Source of the DNA: Symbiodinium kawagutii
Lineage: Eukaryota; Sar; Dinophyceae; Suessiales; Symbiodiniaceae
DNA length: 64,000 nt
NCBI GenBank assembly: GCA_009767595.1
Contig: VSDK01027083.1
Location: 16,924-80,923, forward strand
Direction of reading: 5' to 3'
Shown: piece by piece, positions 12,635-25,400 of the stretch
Layout: the number at the start of each line of letters is the position of its first letter
How positions within the stretch are numbered: the stretch's first letter is position 1
Program-made: the position numbers and the translations under genes
The notes under the pieces: model-generated
What the model was told of the DNA's origin: nothing
The model's input: the letters and a program-made list of their open reading frames with translations, nothing else
Database searches by the model: none

Positions 12635-15600
12635 CCATCACCATCACCAGCACCAACACCAAGACCATCACCATCACCATCACCATCACCATCACCATGA
12701 CCAATCATCACCAAGCATCATGATCAGCCATCATTGACCACCATTGACGATCATGATTAACCACCACGAAGATCATGGCTTAACAATAGTTGCATCTTTT
12801 TGATCATCTTTATCTGGTTAAACTATGGTGCAGCCATCATCACAGTTAAGAATGTTTATTCAACTCTTAGTTGATTATCAGCTACCATAGTAGTTCAATA
12901 CTCAAGTACATAGCTAGAAATGTTCAACAATACTTCAATCATCATCATAGTTCAATAATTCAGTGCAGTTACTCAACTATCAGCCATCCCATCATAGTTC
13001 AATACTTGATTATAGTTAGTTCACTAAATGATTCACTATAGTTATTTAGTTAGTTCACTATTGTCAAGCTGCTGGTCCAGCCATCATCCCATCACCTTCC
13101 GCCCCGCTCTCTGGGCTTCCCGAGCTTCAGCAGCTCCCGATACTCCGCACGTTCCAAGGTCATGCTGCCGTCCTTGTCCGCTGCGGCGAAGACGCCCCGG
13201 AGCCACCTGGAGCGAGGGATGATCCTGGTGGTGATCCGGGTGGATGGCTGGTGGATGGCTGGTGGATGGTTGGTTGAGGTTAACGGGTGGTTAAGCTGGG
13301 ATATGATGTTCAGTTCAGCTGGTCAGTAAGGCTTGATAGTGGTAAATAGGTGATCAACTGGTTGATGAGTGTGTTAATGATTAAGCTGGTGAATAAGCTG
13401 GCAAATGATGCTTGGTTCATGGTGCGTTCTAGGATGGAACACTAACAATAGTGGGTAGACTGAATTTTTGGGATGGTTGGGGGTAAGAATTGCCACTGAT
13501 CCACTGATAAAACAACAATCCTTTAGCATCACAACGATGAGATTGATGCATTCTCTAGTCAATATCTATGGAAGTGTGCATGCCTACACTGCCACGAACA
13601 GCATGAAAATCTCGAGCAAGGAGGGTCCGGACTGCTGGTTGCTTCACACACCCAAGAAGTAATCGTAGGGAAGGGTGGGTGGTTTGGAAGCAGCGCCCCA
13701 GCTCGCTACCGTGAGGAAGAGTCACATTTTGATGAAGACAGCTGAAGATGAAGACAAAGATGAAGATGAAGTCAAGTCCAAATACATTTGTTTCGAAATA
13801 ATTGGGACTTAAACTTTTGACAACTTATTGAATACAAAAAATAAGGAGAATTATTGAATTCACAAAGCAAGTGAAGCATCGGGACTTGGCTCCAAATTGC
13901 TTTCCACGCTGTGTTTGCTGCCTGGCCAGCTCTTCCACTGCCTGGCAACAGCGCAGCTGTTGATCGTTTTGGGCCATCGTTTTGAAGCGAACCAGGGTCA
14001 ATGAATCATCGAACCTTTTCATTTATATATATATATTGGTATTACTAATTGTAGGTTCTATGAGGTTATTGATACCATATTGTTTATCTATTCATTTCTA
14101 TGTCTTAGTAATACCAATGACATAGACAAATGAATAGTACAGGATCTATACATCATATTCTTAAACATAGCTTTTGGTCGCAAAAAGGCCGCAGCCCAAT
14201 GTCATCAATGCCAAAAACCATTGGCATCACAGCTGGATGATGGTCAGTCATGGTACATGATGGTTGATAGCTGGTCAATTGTTGGTGAAATAATGGTAAC
14301 AGGATGGTTAAACGATACAGTTTACGATGGTTAATAGTGGTTAGTACTGGTTTTACCGAAAATGCTGGGAATTACTTATGGAAACACCTTTTTTGTTGAT
14401 GGTTGCCACGAAATGGGTTTCTGTTCTTGGATTGTCCCACCAATCTCTTGGATGCTCACAGCTGGGGGATGGGATGATCTATTCATGAATAGTGAAATCG
14501 GATTCAACATTTTTGCCCCAAAATCATTCTCTATCTTTTTGGATCAATGAGTTCTTTTCTCGTCTATTTTCCCGCATAATTTTGAAGATGCTATTTGTTG
14601 GACACTATTTTTGAACCGTTTCTGCACATATCCATCTGGGGTATCTTCTCCCTATTGATCTGAAATATTCGTATCATCTAGTATCTAAGGATTGGTGTAT
14701 GCACATATGCAGAGATAGATACAAGCGCGTAGCTCCGTGATTGCTAGTCAAAACATATGCGGATTCACACTGGGCCCAAGGAATGATAGTCAAACAACAG
14801 CCAACAATATCCTAGACAATCATCTTTTGTCGAGCGTATATGTCGGGTCGGGTTCATGGAGGCTCTTTCCCACCCCAAAAGCTAGTTTGTACACCAGCAA
14901 CCTACCAACAGCTTCTTTGCTTAGCTGAAATTTGAAGCCCCCAACTGGGAATCCGCATCAAGTATATACCCAGCTGTTCCCATATCAACTCATGTCCAAC
15001 ATCAATAAACATATATCATGATCAAACCTCAAAATCATCTGAACAAACAAATACAAATAAAACCAAATATGAATACAAACACACGTATGAAAACACACAT
15101 ACGTAAATAATCATATAAACACATATAAATCACAAGATAAACGAATCAATACAACGATAAAAACGAGACCTTCTACCACTCCTAGATCCACCTGCCCATG
15201 GTTTGGCTAACCCTTGGGGCACAGCACCGCGGGCATCGCGGGCACCGGGCACCTCTTCGTCCTTCTGGGCCTGCGACTCGCGGACGGACATCATGTTGTC
15301 GCTGACCACCTGAGACCGATGCAGGGCTGTTGGGAGCGATGCACCGATGCCGAGGGAACAGCGGGAGATAGAAATGCAGATAGACTGAAAAGCGAGGGAT
15401 ATAGATGTACTTATCAGCTGGGGATACAGAACAGATGCAGAAATCGAATGGAAAGAGATGCGAAGATGTGTAGATTGTAGATAGAGCCGGATTTATGTTT
15501 GAGTAGATGTCAATGTAAATGTATTGCTAGACGTATGTGTTTTATTACAAGAAATGTGGACTGTGTGGAGAGGACAGCTGTGAATCACAGTCAAATATCC

Positions 15601-18600
15601 ACGAATCGGTTCCAAAACCATCCCAACAATGCTATGGAAAGGGGACCCCACCATGTTGGAGTGACTGATGGGTCCATGGCAACGGAGTGTGCACTAGTAC
15701 ATTCAAAAGGGGCCCACGATGGTGGGAATATCTGGGGCTGTCGGCTAGATTTGTGAACCCACCCCAACATGGGCATGCGGCATACGTCCATTGTGGATCC
15801 AATAACAATGATCCACTGCAATAGTAAGGTAGCGATCCAAGATTATGGATCCACAATATCCCATCGTAAGCCACTGACTCCAACATTCCATGGTATTCCA
15901 TAGTACTGCCAATTTGCATTCCCACTTTGTTGCCTGGATTTGCAGGTCGAAATCCACATCTCAGCACCACTGCTGTCGTTTCTGAGTCTTCCAACGCCCG
16001 TGAGCACAGAGAGCAAGGCCCAGGTGGAGCAGATGGTGAAGAGGACGTAGACCGGTTTGATGGCCGGGATCTGAAGGTCGTACCGCTGTGGGCATCAAGG
16101 TGAGCAGTGATAGTTCTGGATGGTTCATGATTGACCAAGCAATTGATATCAGAAATCATCCATCAATTGAAACCACTACCATAAATGTGACAGCATCACC
16201 GACACTTCTGTTAACCATCACTAAACATTCCGAAAACAACATCTTTCCATCACCAACATTACCAAAAAAACATCAACAATTTCCATACATCAAACTTTTC
16301 ATCACCATCTCGTTGCGCATGTACCGCCGGAACGAGCACTGAAACCCCAGAGCTGCGTGGCGTGGCCTTGTCCAACAAGGGTCCCATGGCTTCCCAGTTC
16401 TGCTGGTTCATGATCTGGGCGTTGTGGGTGACATGGGTGACATTGGTAACCCGGATTCAGTGGGGGATACAACAAGTGACGTTGGACTGAGGTAAATGCT
16501 TCATTTTTTGGTAGTAGATGTCAGGTATAGTTGATGTTGGACTGAGTTAAATGGTTTTCAAGAGTTGAGGGAAGGAAATGCCATTGAGAATCAGCCCAGT
16601 TGGGCTTTTCTCCCTGGAAGGGCCCTTGCCGGGGTGTTGGCGATGGCACGAGGCAAGGACAATGTCAAGGAGAGACAGCTGTCTGAATGAGTGACATACT
16701 AAACGTAGAAAATACGTCAAGACACACACACACACAAACATGCACATATACACAAACGTGCGGATGCCTTGAACATCTCCGGGAGATAGCCAACATTATC
16801 GCATACGATTCACATGATGTCTATTGCCGACAAAGTCACCGGTGCATTGGTCATGGGTTGCCCAAAACGCATCACAACGTGACCGGGAGGGCTCTGAGGA
16901 CCCCTGCACTGAACAGAGCGAACATGGAGTCCCCTCAGCGATAGCTGCGGATAGCAGCGCAGTCACATCGCTGTGGGTCTTGGTTCCAGTGATTGCCCCC
17001 ATGCACGTCATGCTCTCCCGGAAAAAAGAACAAAACAAATAAAACATGATTCTTTGGATCTTCTTGGGTGGTTTGTTGCAACCATTATGGATACATCCAT
17101 ACATCTATCTTAAACGGGAAGTTCGTGGGAATTGAGGACATCTGTCATGGCTTGGATACTGCAGCCATGAAAAGCACCCCAGCCATACAACTCCTTAGGG
17201 TGTGGGTCAGTCATCACACACCAACAATTTTGCAGCTGTCCATGATGGTTTTCATTAACATAATGAGGAACCATCAAACACCATGGCGAACTAACAATCA
17301 ACAATCATCATAGCAATCACCAAGTAATGTTTCATATTCATATTAATCATTGGTGCATATGGTTTTCAATGGCTGTTAATAGTCATTCTCAGCCACGAAG
17401 GGCATTTTTTCAACAGCTTTTTCCATGGCGGTGTCAAAAGATAGAACAAGCAAAATGCCAACACTGATTGGACTCATGTTTGTTACCACTTGGGGAGACC
17501 CACATGCAAACAAACCATCCTGACACACCCGGAACAACCATGCCCCACGGATGTCGAGCTGCACATGGAACCAAAGAGTTCGCGACTTGCGGGTGGCAAA
17601 TCAGGATCTTCCTGGCGGCGAACTGACTGTTGGGAGGTGAAGCTGGTGGATGATAGTGAATAAGCTGGTTAATTAGGGTTGTTCATGGCTATGATTGATG
17701 ACTAGAACAGTTGATGGTATTGATGAATAGTTGGTGGATGGTGGATGGATAATGGAATGGTTAATAGTTGATGAATTGGTGGCTGATACTGGTTGATACA
17801 TAGTTAATAGTTGTGGCTGTGGTTGACAAATAGTTGGCATGGTATTGATAAATAGGTCCGGTGATTATCATTGATGGTGGCTGGTTAATGGATTTTACAT
17901 GTCATGGTTGATGATGATGGTTCATTGTTCATTGTAGCAATCATGATGTGTCATCATGGTTGGTAAATTGTGGATGGCGAATGATGATTCTTAATGTTTC
18001 ATTGACAAATAGTTGATAATCGTTGATTGATGGTACTGGACTGATTTGATAAACTGGCTAACGGTGTTGCCGGATGATAGAGGTTGATAAACGTCTCATT
18101 TTGAGCCTTAGCAGAATGGGTGACAATCACAAAATGGTCGAGCGTTTGATGACTCTCTCTGGCTGATCTAACAGTCGATCATGATTGGAAACGGCTAATG
18201 AAGAAGGGTAATAAACATGGGAGAACAGGGTTGGTCATTTTGACATTCGTCAGATCCTGCATGTCTTGACCCTACATGCCCAAACTCGGCAGCCCCTGGC
18301 CAGCAATCATGGAGCAGCGCGATCATCAACATTGTTAGGCATTGTAATTAGCACCAGGATCAGTCCCACAGCATCACGGCAGCGAAGCAACCGGTTCCTA
18401 CAGCTGTGGCTCAGCACATCATGGGCTTCCCATCACCTGGTGGAGCCTCCAACCCCGCCTTGATGAACTTGGCGTGACCTGACGTGGCAGATTTCTCACT
18501 AGTTTATGCTGAAGTTTATGGCTACTTCTAGGGGATGGTAAGCAACAACAAGAATCATATGGCTAATAGTAAGCAACAACAAGAATCATAGGGCTAATAG

Positions 18601-21600
18601 CTATGACATAATATGATTGATGGTTTGGGATAGCGGACAATCACCAACAGTAGTACATTTATGATTAATAACACATCATATTGTTGATACCCAACACATC
18701 ACATGGAAGGGATAGTAAGCAACAACCATAAGGAATATAAGGGCTTGCGATGGTTACTTGAGATCCAAACGTGAATGGTTAATCCCCGCATAGATGGAAG
18801 ACCCTCAGCCAAGAGATTCAGTCTCTTTCACTATGCACCTGTGAAACGTTGTGATCTCCAAACTCTCGGAAAGTGCTGGTTGGCAACAGCTATTGATGAC
18901 ACAGTTGAGGTCTAGTTTCTTTAGGGATTAAGTTTTGAGCAACTCGAATTCACCACCAGCTGACCCACCGCTTCGGTGAGCACCATTCAACCAGTGAATT
19001 CACCAGTGACTTTGAGGAATTTCTATATCCACAGCATGCCCAACCAGCATTCCCAGATCGATCATCATCCATAACTCATCAGTGGTTAATTCTCCATTCG
19101 CAACCAGTATCAACCAGTTCATTCCCAACCACCTATGCTGGTTCCCCAACCTGCCTGTGTGGGGGGCCCCCAGCCGCAGCAGGCTCTGCCTATGGTTCGG
19201 GTGGCCAGGATGGCGAAGGCATAGAGCGTAACGACCTGAGGGTCAGCCCTCGTTGTTTTCAATCTGCGACCCTTGGTCCACCGGTAGTCGTACCCTTGGA
19301 TTCCCAATGAATTCATTAGTCTACCAGTCTACCCTTCCATTCCCAATGGTTGCTGGATTCTTTTTCCCCAAATTTTGGTTGGGTAAAATCAGCTGGATTT
19401 TGGGGATTGCTGGATTTTTCAAAAATCAGCTGTTGTTTGGGTCAACTACCAAGCAGTTCACGATTGCCAGGTGCTTATGGAAGCATTTTGGTTGTTTTGT
19501 TTGGCACCGCTACTGACCACTGTCAACCAGCAAATGCTCAACCATGAAGCAAAATGAAACCACTATCAACACGAAAGCCTTAAGGAACCACAATGATGCT
19601 TATCAACCATCAAACTCATCAACCAAAATGTAACTACTAACCACAACAGGAACCAGTACTTTCAACCACAACCACCGGATGGTTTCACCACTGAGTTTCC
19701 ATGGCTGAGCGCAGAAGCTGAGCTGGTACCGTAGAGCTGAGGATCCGACCAGGAAAACCAGGACCCAAAAGATGCTCTGCATGGCCTGGCTGTGCGATGC
19801 TTCAGACGGTGAGTTGGTTGGTCAGCTGATTGGTTGGCTGGTTGGGTGGCTGGTTGGGTGGTTGGCTGGTTAGGTGGTTAAGTTGATCAGCTCATTGGTT
19901 GAGCAGCTGGTTAGTTAGCTGCTTAGTTCGCTGCTGGTTGATGTTGCTGCAAAGACGTGAGTCATCGCTGCATCTCGCTTTGGAATCATGGCTCAACGTG
20001 CTTCGTATTTCGTTGATGCTGGATTCAAGGTGAATGATGATAAGAGCTGTTCATTCTTGATAATGGACAGTACTGGTTGATCTGATGCTTGATGTCACCA
20101 TCATCTTTTGGAGATTTTGCCCAGCCTGATGAAATAAAAGGGATTGAATTTGGCAGCCTTCAAGGTTCGGTGATGAGACCCCTGCGGAAATTCCTCACCA
20201 GGCACCCCAAATGAACCGAGGAACGATATGGCATCCCCATCATTGGAAAGAGAACTTGAACGATATTGCTTTGTTTGGAAAAAACGCGTGCTACAAACCA
20301 AATGTCGATGATTGATGGTGAAGTGTGATGTTTGTCATATCTGCTTCCGTGGTAGCGATGTTCATTGTAGCTCTGACCGGAACCCCAGCAACAAAGGCTG
20401 CCATGAAATGCCCATCGATAGTTGATCTCTTGGATGCCAACACTCCACCAATCACGAGACCTCAAAGGGTTTGCTCGCGGTGAAAAATCATACGGGCAAA
20501 CAAGTTGCTAAGGCTATCATCACAGTAGTTGTGACTTCTGTGGATGGCACTGCTTTAGTTCCATATTTCTTAGTCAAACATATTTCTCAAGCATAGAACC
20601 CAGCTATTGCCATGGTGTGAAAGCACCCCCTGCAGCAGTACATATATTCGTTGCTAGGCTTTGCAGGTGGGTGGTGATTTGCCATCCTGCTAAAGGTCTT
20701 TTGACTTCCAGAGAGTATTCATGTCAACACATTCTTTTGTAATCCCAATAAGCCAGTTTGATTAATCACAAAGAAATTGTTCATAGAACATTTCAACGGA
20801 ACATTCCCTGTAGATATTCCCTTTGGTTAGTTCTTGTCAGCCACTATGTAACCCTCATTCATCTACCATCATCAACACCCATTCAACATCATCTACCCTC
20901 GATCACCATCGTTAACCCCTATAGTCAATCATCACATAACATCACTAACCAGCACAAACCATCATTAACCAGCACAAACCATCACGAAGCGTCACTCACC
21001 CACCGTCGCTAAGCGTCACTCACCGTCGCCAACCATCAAAAAAACAAAGGGTTCATGTTGCCCCATCAGATCCTGATCTGCCACCATTCGAGCCACCGCA
21101 CCTGAGTCACTCCCAGAGCCAAGGAATACCTCGGCGCAGATTCGAACCCGTTTTTGGTCATCGGTTTGTGGCGGTTAGCAATCACTAAAAGATCTATCTT
21201 GGTTCGTATTGGTTGGGCTAGATGGCACTAGGCGAGCTATCTTGGTTGGTTGGTTATTTCAACATTGGTCGAGTAGTTTCTTCGACAATGCTTGATAGTG
21301 GCTAACAATGTCCAATCATGGGGACACCACGGCTGCAGGTGAGTTCCCAAAATAGAAATGATCGCGATTTTCCGCAAACTATGTTTGATTACCAAACCGC
21401 TGGTTATGATGAGCTGCGCAGTACCATACCTGGTTCTGACTGGTCAATGAAGGATGATTACCTGTGAATGTTCCACCATCACAAGTGTTGCCAAATCAAA
21501 ACAATATTGACAAACCGTTGTTGACCATCCTGTCTTGGTATTGACCATTACCAAATAGCAACATTTAGCGTGCCGTGGATGATTACCATCCTCCATTACT

Positions 21601-22374
21601 ACCAAGCGTTTTTGGCCACCATTGACCATTGATGATCATTCTTGATCACTATAAATAGAGCCAGTATTACAAGGATGCTTACCCGCTCATAAAGGGGCAC
21701 CCATCAACGGCTGACAGTCTTGGATCGTACTATGGATTGGGGATGCAAGCCATGGTTAACAAAATCAATGATGATGATATATTATATACTACAGAATGAC
21801 TATGAATGATTACCAGGGACTATGAATGATTACCAGCAACCATCAACTGTTAACTATCAAAATCATTAATCGTGATGTTTCACGGCATTTAGATTATAAT
21901 GTTAGAAATTTTGGCCACTGTTAGCGTTCATTCCACCATTGTCGCCCATGATGTGTTAACAATTTGGAAACAATCATTCAAAACGGTGAAGATCATTGAT
22001 CATCATGCTTCCTAAAAGGATTATGATCATCACAATTCTGAATGATCTCAACATCAACCAGTCCAGCTTGCGCCGCTTGTGGCATCTACCACCCTGGGCC
22101 GCCGCGCAAGGGCCGAACGGCCTTCACCAGCTTCAGCAGTCGCAGGATGCGGAGCATCCTGACGGAGTGGAGGACCGATGGTGATTGGTCTGTCCAATAG
22201 AAGTTGATCTGAATAAGTCAGACTCATGTAAATAGTTTCTAAAGTTCATTACAGACTAGTAACTCATATAAGTTCATGAAAAGACACCTTATATAGTTTG
22301 CCTGTCGTTACTGAACTTGACCACAGCTACTTGATGATCGAACATGTCGTCGTCGAGCTTGTTCATTCTGCTTT

Positions 22375-22440
<66 letters not shown>

Positions 22441-25400
22441 GTTCTGGGGCTTATTGATACTTCAGCTATTGTGATGTCAACCTTAAAACAGTAATGGCCG
22501 AGCGGCTGTTTCCCAAAGGCCCAAAGGTCGATTGCCCTTGGTGCCATCAGTACCCAGCAGAACTTTCCCATGGACCGCCACCTGCCTCAGCATCCTGACC
22601 AACAGCACCAACCGTCCAAAGCCAGAGGTAGTCCTGGTGCCTACAGTTGTGCCGCGGATGTTGACATGCTGCTGTGCGGAGATGATCACAACAAAGCTGA
22701 GCTGCAAAGAGAAGAAACATGTTCAAGATGCGGGTCTTGGACATAGGTCGAATCGCTTTTACCCCTGAGAGGATTCATATGGTATCTGGTTGTATGCGCC
22801 AAATAATTTGGCTAGCTCAGGTGAAACCACCATCATCCAGGAACAATTGTGCCATCACCAACCGTCACCACTAGTCAGCGCCAATCAACAACTCTTAATT
22901 AAGCATCATTAGTCACTGTGAACTAACAATCAAACAACTATCAGCCCCTATCAAGCACCAATTAGCACTGAAGCAACCTTGGTTACACCATCAACTGTCA
23001 TCGAATCATCAATCAACCATCATTAGCCCATCACCATCAACTTTACCTTCCTCTTATCAAGCAACATTACACCTTCTACCAACCACAAAGTAATCGTCTA
23101 TTAAAACCACCATTCCGAACCATCTATCGACGACCTCTTACTCCCCAAAACCATAAACCATCATCATCATCATCATCATCATCAACCATGGTCGCCACCA
23201 TCAACCATCATCAACGATGATTCACCAACACTACCATTGCGTAGCAAACCATCTTTCAACCACCATGGACCACTACCATGGACCACTTATGGCAGGTAAC
23301 TGGGCTTCCCGGCCGAACAGCAGCGAGGAGATGGGAATGGCCTGGGGAGCCGATACGCGATTTAGGGCTGATGCGTATCGTGGCTTGGAGGTTGTCCATG
23401 GTTCATAGTGTTCGATCGTGGTTGGTAGTGGTTTGATAGTGGTTGGTTAATGGTTGGCTAAGATGATTATGGTGTTGAGAATGGTTGGTTTGTGAAAATG
23501 CTAAACTTTGTTGGATAGCTTTCCAAAATATCAGTTGCGAAGAGTTCGGGTTATTGATCCGGTGAGGTGGAGAAAAGAACCCTCGAGTGACTCTGATCTT
23601 ATGATTCGATGAATCTACATGGTCGTGTGCCAAAACAAACTTGGTGGATTCCATTCCGTTGCTTCTTTGAGTTCCATGATTTGTACAGCAATCACAAACT
23701 CACACACCTATGATTTTCGACATCATGAACCGTTGTTAATCATGACAAAGGGCAGCCAAACAAAAAGTTTGCACATCACACCCAGGTGGTACACGCAGGG
23801 GTTAAACCCTGGTGCGTTGGTAGCTTTTCGCTAAGATGAGTTGGACAACCATTCATCAACCACTATTACCCCTCAAATCAAACACTCATAAACCATGGTT
23901 TTAACCACTATCAATCACCAATCAGCATTGAACAGGGCTATAACCACTCCAAACCATCAAACTCCATCAGCCATTTACCATTAACATCCATTAACATCCC
24001 TGAGCTATCATCAACCATCACCATTATCAGCAACCATTGACCACCATCAACCATCAAACCACCCCTTCACATCCATTCCATGGTTACAACCTTCCCTCCC
24101 TTTGGTCATTCGTGGGTGCTAAGGTGCTCACCGCCCGCCTCCCCTGGTGCTACCCTGGGTCTCTGGGCCCAAAGGTCGAAGACACCCAGCAGAACGATGA
24201 TGAAATCCATCCAGTTCCAAAACAAGTCCTGCAACGACGCCAACGTAACCAGCAGGTGGGGGCACAAGGGTTGAGAAACTGCGTTATGATGGCTAATGAT
24301 GGTTAATGATGGTGAATGATGGTTACTGATGGTTGATGATGGTTGACAATGGTTAATGATGGTTCATGCTGGTTGATGATAGTTATAAGCGACATCATCA
24401 TGGTTATCAATGATCAAGGTAAATTATCAATGGTCGATCAATCCCTGGTGAATGATGGCTATCAATGGAGATACGTGATTGACCATCGTGGTTCAGCATC
24501 ATTGTTAATCGTTGTGGTTGTGGCTGCTGATGGTTTATCATGGCTAATCGCCATTGTCCATCATCATAGTCAATGATAGTAAACAGTTGGAAAGCGAAGC
24601 AACCACCATTCTTAACAATCCAATCAATCATTGCTAAGATCTGGCATACTTGAGAATCCAATCAACAACAGGACAGTCAATCAAAAGTTGGCTCGGTCAC
24701 ATATCCACATCATTTAGGTCTACCCAAATGACTGATCACAGCCCAAGTTGTATGGACTATGGCTTGGCTAACAGTGCCAATTCGCCTGGGTACCACTCTG
24801 GCCCCTTAATGCTGGGTATCAGCAGCTTACGCGGATGAATGTGGCCTATGCATCCTCTTTGCTCTCGTTGCAGTGTGTGTCTTTCACTCGAACCAGTGGC
24901 AACTACTGATGAGGCCTCTGGAGTCATCCTTGTTGGCCGGGGCAAACCCATTGGTTCGACCCAGTCTTGGCAAGAAAACACATCACATTGGAGGGCGGCT
25001 TTGTGCATCAACCCATGATCTTCGTCACCCTCCAGATGTTTCCTATACACAAACTCTACAACAAAAACCAAAACAGATTTCCCAAAGAATTTCCCAACTA
25101 CGAGATCCCCAGATGAAAATCTCCAAGCAATTTCCCAACAGGACCGAGATCCTCCCAAGATCCCCTGGAGATTTTCCCCAGCAACGTCTTCCAAGACGTG
25201 TTGCATCTCCTCCTCCGAGGTGAAGAAGGTCTTGCAGCCTTCCAGGCGCAAACGCACCTGGGGGCACTGCTTGTAACCCAACTGGCTGCATGGTCCATGT
25301 TGCGTGCCATGGCCTAACCAAAATCAGTCTGAAAAATCCATGACCTGGTGGAAGGCGGGAGTTTTCATCTCCTGTTCTGCGAAGTTGTTTTCTCCAGAAT

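Noticed and set aside
15632..16159. 175-codon minus-strand frame
   Set aside because: It overlaps the S6 exon in the wrong frame; the S6 frame matches the family and has splice sites.
23158..23184. Possible CRISPR-like or direct-repeat array among the regular ACCATCA units
   Set aside because: The units are 10-12 bases, degenerate and without spacers; they are intron-end tandem repeats in a eukaryotic genome.
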